A DNA stretch of 33,893 bases from Planctomycetota bacterium. GTDB taxonomy: Bacteria; Planctomycetota; Phycisphaerae; Phycisphaerales; SM1A02. The stretch is from the NCBI GenBank assembly GCA_022566725.1, contig JADFIM010000002.1, positions 1 through 33,893 of the forward strand, in the 5' to 3' direction. This document shows, piece after piece, positions 31,876 through 33,893 of this stretch. Made by a program: the position numbers and the translations under genes. Position 1 is the stretch's first letter; each line of letters starts with the position of its first letter. The notes under the pieces are model-generated. The model searched no databases. It worked only from the letters and a program-made list of their open reading frames with translations, and was not told the origin of the DNA.

Positions 31876-33351
31876 ATGGAACGCAAGATCGTCCAGCAAG
31901 GCATCACTTTCGACGACGTCCTGCTGCTTCCGGACTACAGCGAGGTCACGCCGGACAACGTCGATACGGCCACCCGCCTGACACGCAACATTCCGCTGAA
32001 CGTCCCATTGGTGTCCGCGCCCATGGACACCGTCACCGAGTCTGCGCTGGCCATTGCCCTGGCGCAGGAAGGCGGCATCGGAATCATCCACCGCAGCTTG
32101 ACGCCCGACGACCAGGCCCGGGAGGTGGCCAAGGTCAAGCGCAGCGAGAACGGCGTCATCAATGATCCGATAACGCTTGGCTTCGGCGACACGGTTGCTA
32201 GGGCGCTTCGACTAATGGACGAGCAGAACGTCTCCGGTTTTCCCGTGACCGAAGATGGATCGAGCCGCGGCCGGGTCGTGGGAATCCTCACCCGCCGTGA
32301 TATGAAATTCGTGATCGGATCATCCGACCGCCAGGTCGGGGAGGTGATGACGAAGACCAATCTGATCACCGCTGCGCCGGACACCACGCTCGAAGCGGCG
32401 GAGTCCGTTCTCAACGAAGCTCGGGTTGAGAAGTTGTTGCTGGTCGATCGAGACGGGTGCCTGGCGGGACTGATCACCATGCGCGACATCGAGAACCTCC
32501 GCAAGCATCCCAACGCCTGCCGCGACGCCCGCGGTCGGCTTCGCGTCGGCGCGGCGGTGGGCGTGGATCAGTTGGACCGCGTTGACGCCCTAGTCCATGC
32601 TGAAATCGACGTCATCGTGGTCGATACGGCCCACGGCCATTCCCGCAATGTCATCAACGCTATAAAGAAGATACGCAAGCGTTATGACCTGGACATTATC
32701 GCCGGCAACGTCGCGACCGCGGAGGCTGCGGCGGATCTCGTCTCGGCCGGCGTCGATGCGATCAAGGTCGGAATCGGGCCCGGATCCATCTGCACGACTC
32801 GGATGGTGACCGGCGTGGGCGTGCCGCAGCTCACTGCAATCTTCAACGTCGCTCAGATTGCGGACGAGCATGCAGTGCCCGTGATCGCGGACGGCGGCAT
32901 CCGGCACAGCGGCGATATCGCCAAGGCCATCGCCGCAGGCGCAAGCAGTGTCATGCTCGGCTCGATGTTCGCCGGCCTTGATGAGAGCCCGGGCGAGTTG
33001 ATTCTGCACGGCGGGCGGCGGTTCAAGACCTACCGCGGCATGGGCAGTGAGGGTGCGATGGGGGCCGGCTCCGCTGACCGCTACAGCCAGCGGTGGGATT
33101 CGACCAAGTTCGTCCCCGAGGGCGTCGAAGGCCGCGTCCCGTATCGGGGTCCGCTCGGTGAGTTCCTCTATCAGATGGTGGGGGGCTTGCGGGCCGCGAT
33201 GGGATACTGCGGCTGCCGGACGATCGACGATCTACGCGAGCACGCCCGCTTTGTCCGCGTCAGCCCCGCCAGCCTCACCGAGTCGCACCCTCACGATATT
33301 CAGATCACCAAAGAATCACCCAACTATTCGCTTCATCCGCCGCGCGAGTAG
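31876..33351 (+). CDS. guaB: Inosine-5'-monophosphate dehydrogenase
   Basis: This 491-residue enzyme oxidises IMP to XMP, the first step to GMP. The N-terminus has [16 protein letters not shown]. Two CBS domains occupy residues about 95-205. The catalytic cysteine is Cys 306 in [19 protein letters not shown], and the flap [17 protein letters not shown] is intact. Length is normal (about 485-500). It is probably transcribed from the TTGACA promoter directly upstream. tRNA-Val follows 129 bases after its stop. Confidence 0.97.
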   Translation: MERKIVQQGITFDDVLLLPDYSEVTPDNVDTATRLTRNIPLNVPLVSAPMDTVTESALAIALAQEGGIGIIHRSLTPDDQAREVAKVKRSENGVINDPITLGFGDTVARALRLMDEQNVSGFPVTEDGSSRGRVVGILTRRDMKFVIGSSDRQVGEVMTKTNLITAAPDTTLEAAESVLNEARVEKLLLVDRDGCLAGLITMRDIENLRKHPNACRDARGRLRVGAAVGVDQLDRVDALVHAEIDVIVVDTAHGHSRNVINAIKKIRKRYDLDIIAGNVATAEAAADLVSAGVDAIKVGIGPGSICTTRMVTGVGVPQLTAIFNVAQIADEHAVPVIADGGIRHSGDIAKAIAAGASSVMLGSMFAGLDESPGELILHGGRRFKTYRGMGSEGAMGAGSADRYSQRWDSTKFVPEGVEGRVPYRGPLGEFLYQMVGGLRAAMGYCGCRTIDDLREHARFVRVSPASLTESHPHDIQITKESPNYSLHPPRE

Positions 33352-33382
33352 GCGCCTGCGCGAAACGCGTGTCCTTGGATGG

Positions 33383-33402
33383 CCGCGGATGCATATCCGC
33401 GG
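33383..33402 (+). terminator. GC-rich hairpin after guaB
   Basis: CCGCGGAT, GCAT and ATCCGCGG form a perfect 8-base stem with a 4-base loop, 32 bases after the guaB stop and before the tRNA promoter. No T run follows, so it may be a weak or factor-assisted end. Confidence 0.4.
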
Positions 33403-33433
33403 GCTCCGCAGTCGCGTAATTCGGTTGCGCCCG

Positions 33434-33461
33434 TTGACACCAACGCCCCCCGGGATAGACT
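33434..33461 (+). promoter_or_regulatory. Promoter of the tRNA-Val gene
   Basis: TTGACA (33434-33439), a 16-base spacer and TAGACT (33456-33461) lie 19 bases before the tRNA. Confidence 0.7.
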
Positions 33462-33480
33462 CGCACCATGAACACGACCG

Positions 33481-33554
33481 GGGCCGTTAGCTCAGTTGGC
33501 TAGAGCGCCTGCTCGACACGCAGGAGGTCACTGGTTCAAGTCCAGTACGGCCCA
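33481..33554 (+). tRNA. tRNA-Val (anticodon GAC) with C at position 33
   Basis: A full cloverleaf folds: acceptor GGGCCGT/ACGGCCC with discriminator A, D stem GCTC/GAGC, anticodon stem CCTGC/GCAGG, and T stem ACTGG/CCAGT with loop TTCAAGT. The anticodon loop reads TCGACAC, giving GAC (valine). Position 33, almost always T, is C (base 33514). CCA is not encoded. The anticodon could be misread if a base is missing, but the stem pairs perfectly in this register. Confidence 0.9.
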
Positions 33555-33893
33555 TTGCCCCGCGGCCCTTGGCTCTTGCACGGGGGCGGCGTCCTTTCGC
33601 ACCGTGTGCTGCACCCGATGCTGCACTGTCTGGCGCGCACCATCGCCAGGGTGAGCCCTCAGCGCGTTATCGGCATCGGTGCAGCGCACCCAGCCTTCCC
33701 CAGCGGCGCAGACGTCCGTACCACAGGGTTGACGCGGATCACCGGCCATCCGCCTCAGAATCGAACGCTGCAGCGGGTCGAGAATATGCCGGATGAGAGA
33801 CACCGCCACCAACGCAGGCCATGTTGCACCGGGAGATGTGGTAGCGGTGAGTTCGCTAGACAGCAGGGCACAGCGATCGCCATCAGCCACGTT
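33555..33893 (+). other. 339 bases after the tRNA with no gene I can support
   Basis: Open frames exist on both strands. The longest (minus, 33528-33890) runs through the antisense of the tRNA and its product has no domain I recognise. It could be the edge of an unrelated gene or non-coding DNA. Confidence 0.4.

Noticed and set aside
33528-33890. 120-residue minus-strand protein next to the tRNA
   Set aside because: Its C-terminal part is translated from the antisense of the tRNA, and the rest has no recognisable domain. An integrase fragment was considered but no catalytic motif is visible.

Overview
The window appears to join two unrelated bacterial backbones. Positions 1 to about 8110 carry a minus-strand housekeeping block: the C-terminal half of a glycosyltransferase, tgt, yajC, secD, secF, tonB, exbB and partial exbD. 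This order and the very proline-rich TonB look like Acidobacteriota. From about 8130 to the right end the genes look like Planctomycetota, perhaps Phycisphaerae-like: a DUF1573 lipoprotein, homogentisate and 4-hydroxyphenylpyruvate dioxygenases, a band-7 protein, a stand-alone GroES, aroA, a lipid-type ABC exporter, accB/accC, a PilT-like ATPase operon, guaB and tRNA-Val. The two parts meet inside one open reading frame (7494-8822) whose N-terminal half is a planctomycete-style membrane protein and whose C-terminal half is a glycosyltransferase lacking its acceptor domain. I read this as a probable assembly chimera; a real transfer cannot be excluded. Lineage calls are by recognition, not by search.

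Left part (minus strand). tgt, yajC, secD and secF form the tRNA-queuosine and Sec-accessory cluster. A sigma70-like promoter with hairpins in the leader then precedes tonB, exbB and exbD, which energise outer-membrane transport. A lower-GC membrane-protein gene (5447-6124) sits between tgt and yajC. It is flanked by two diverged copies of the tgt-end/yajC-start boundary, leaving a yajC stub and a tgt tail remnant.

Right part, 8.1-14.5 kb (minus strand). hppD and hmgA form a tyrosine-degradation operon that also holds an isoprenylcysteine-methyltransferase-like protein, an orphan HicB and the DUF1573 lipoprotein. A PIN-toxin/partner pair is inserted exactly at the 3' end of hppD, between two copies of the last 31 hppD codons that differ only by synonymous changes.

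14.6-26.8 kb is mostly plus strand: band-7 protein, GroES, a DUF559 nuclease-like gene bracketed by inverted palindromic repeats, aroA with a compositionally foreign centre, an ABC exporter, a tail-anchored coiled-coil protein (minus strand), a DUF4430/DUF6580-like pair, a proline-rich membrane protein, aminopeptidase P, accB and accC. 26.9-31.4 kb (minus strand) is a three-gene operon: a PilT-like ATPase, a membrane-anchored GspE homologue that has lost its nucleotide-binding motifs, and a CvpA-like protein. guaB and a tRNA-Val with an unusual C at position 33 follow. Several plus-strand genes have -10-like hexamers 6-9 bases before the start codon, suggesting leaderless mRNAs.
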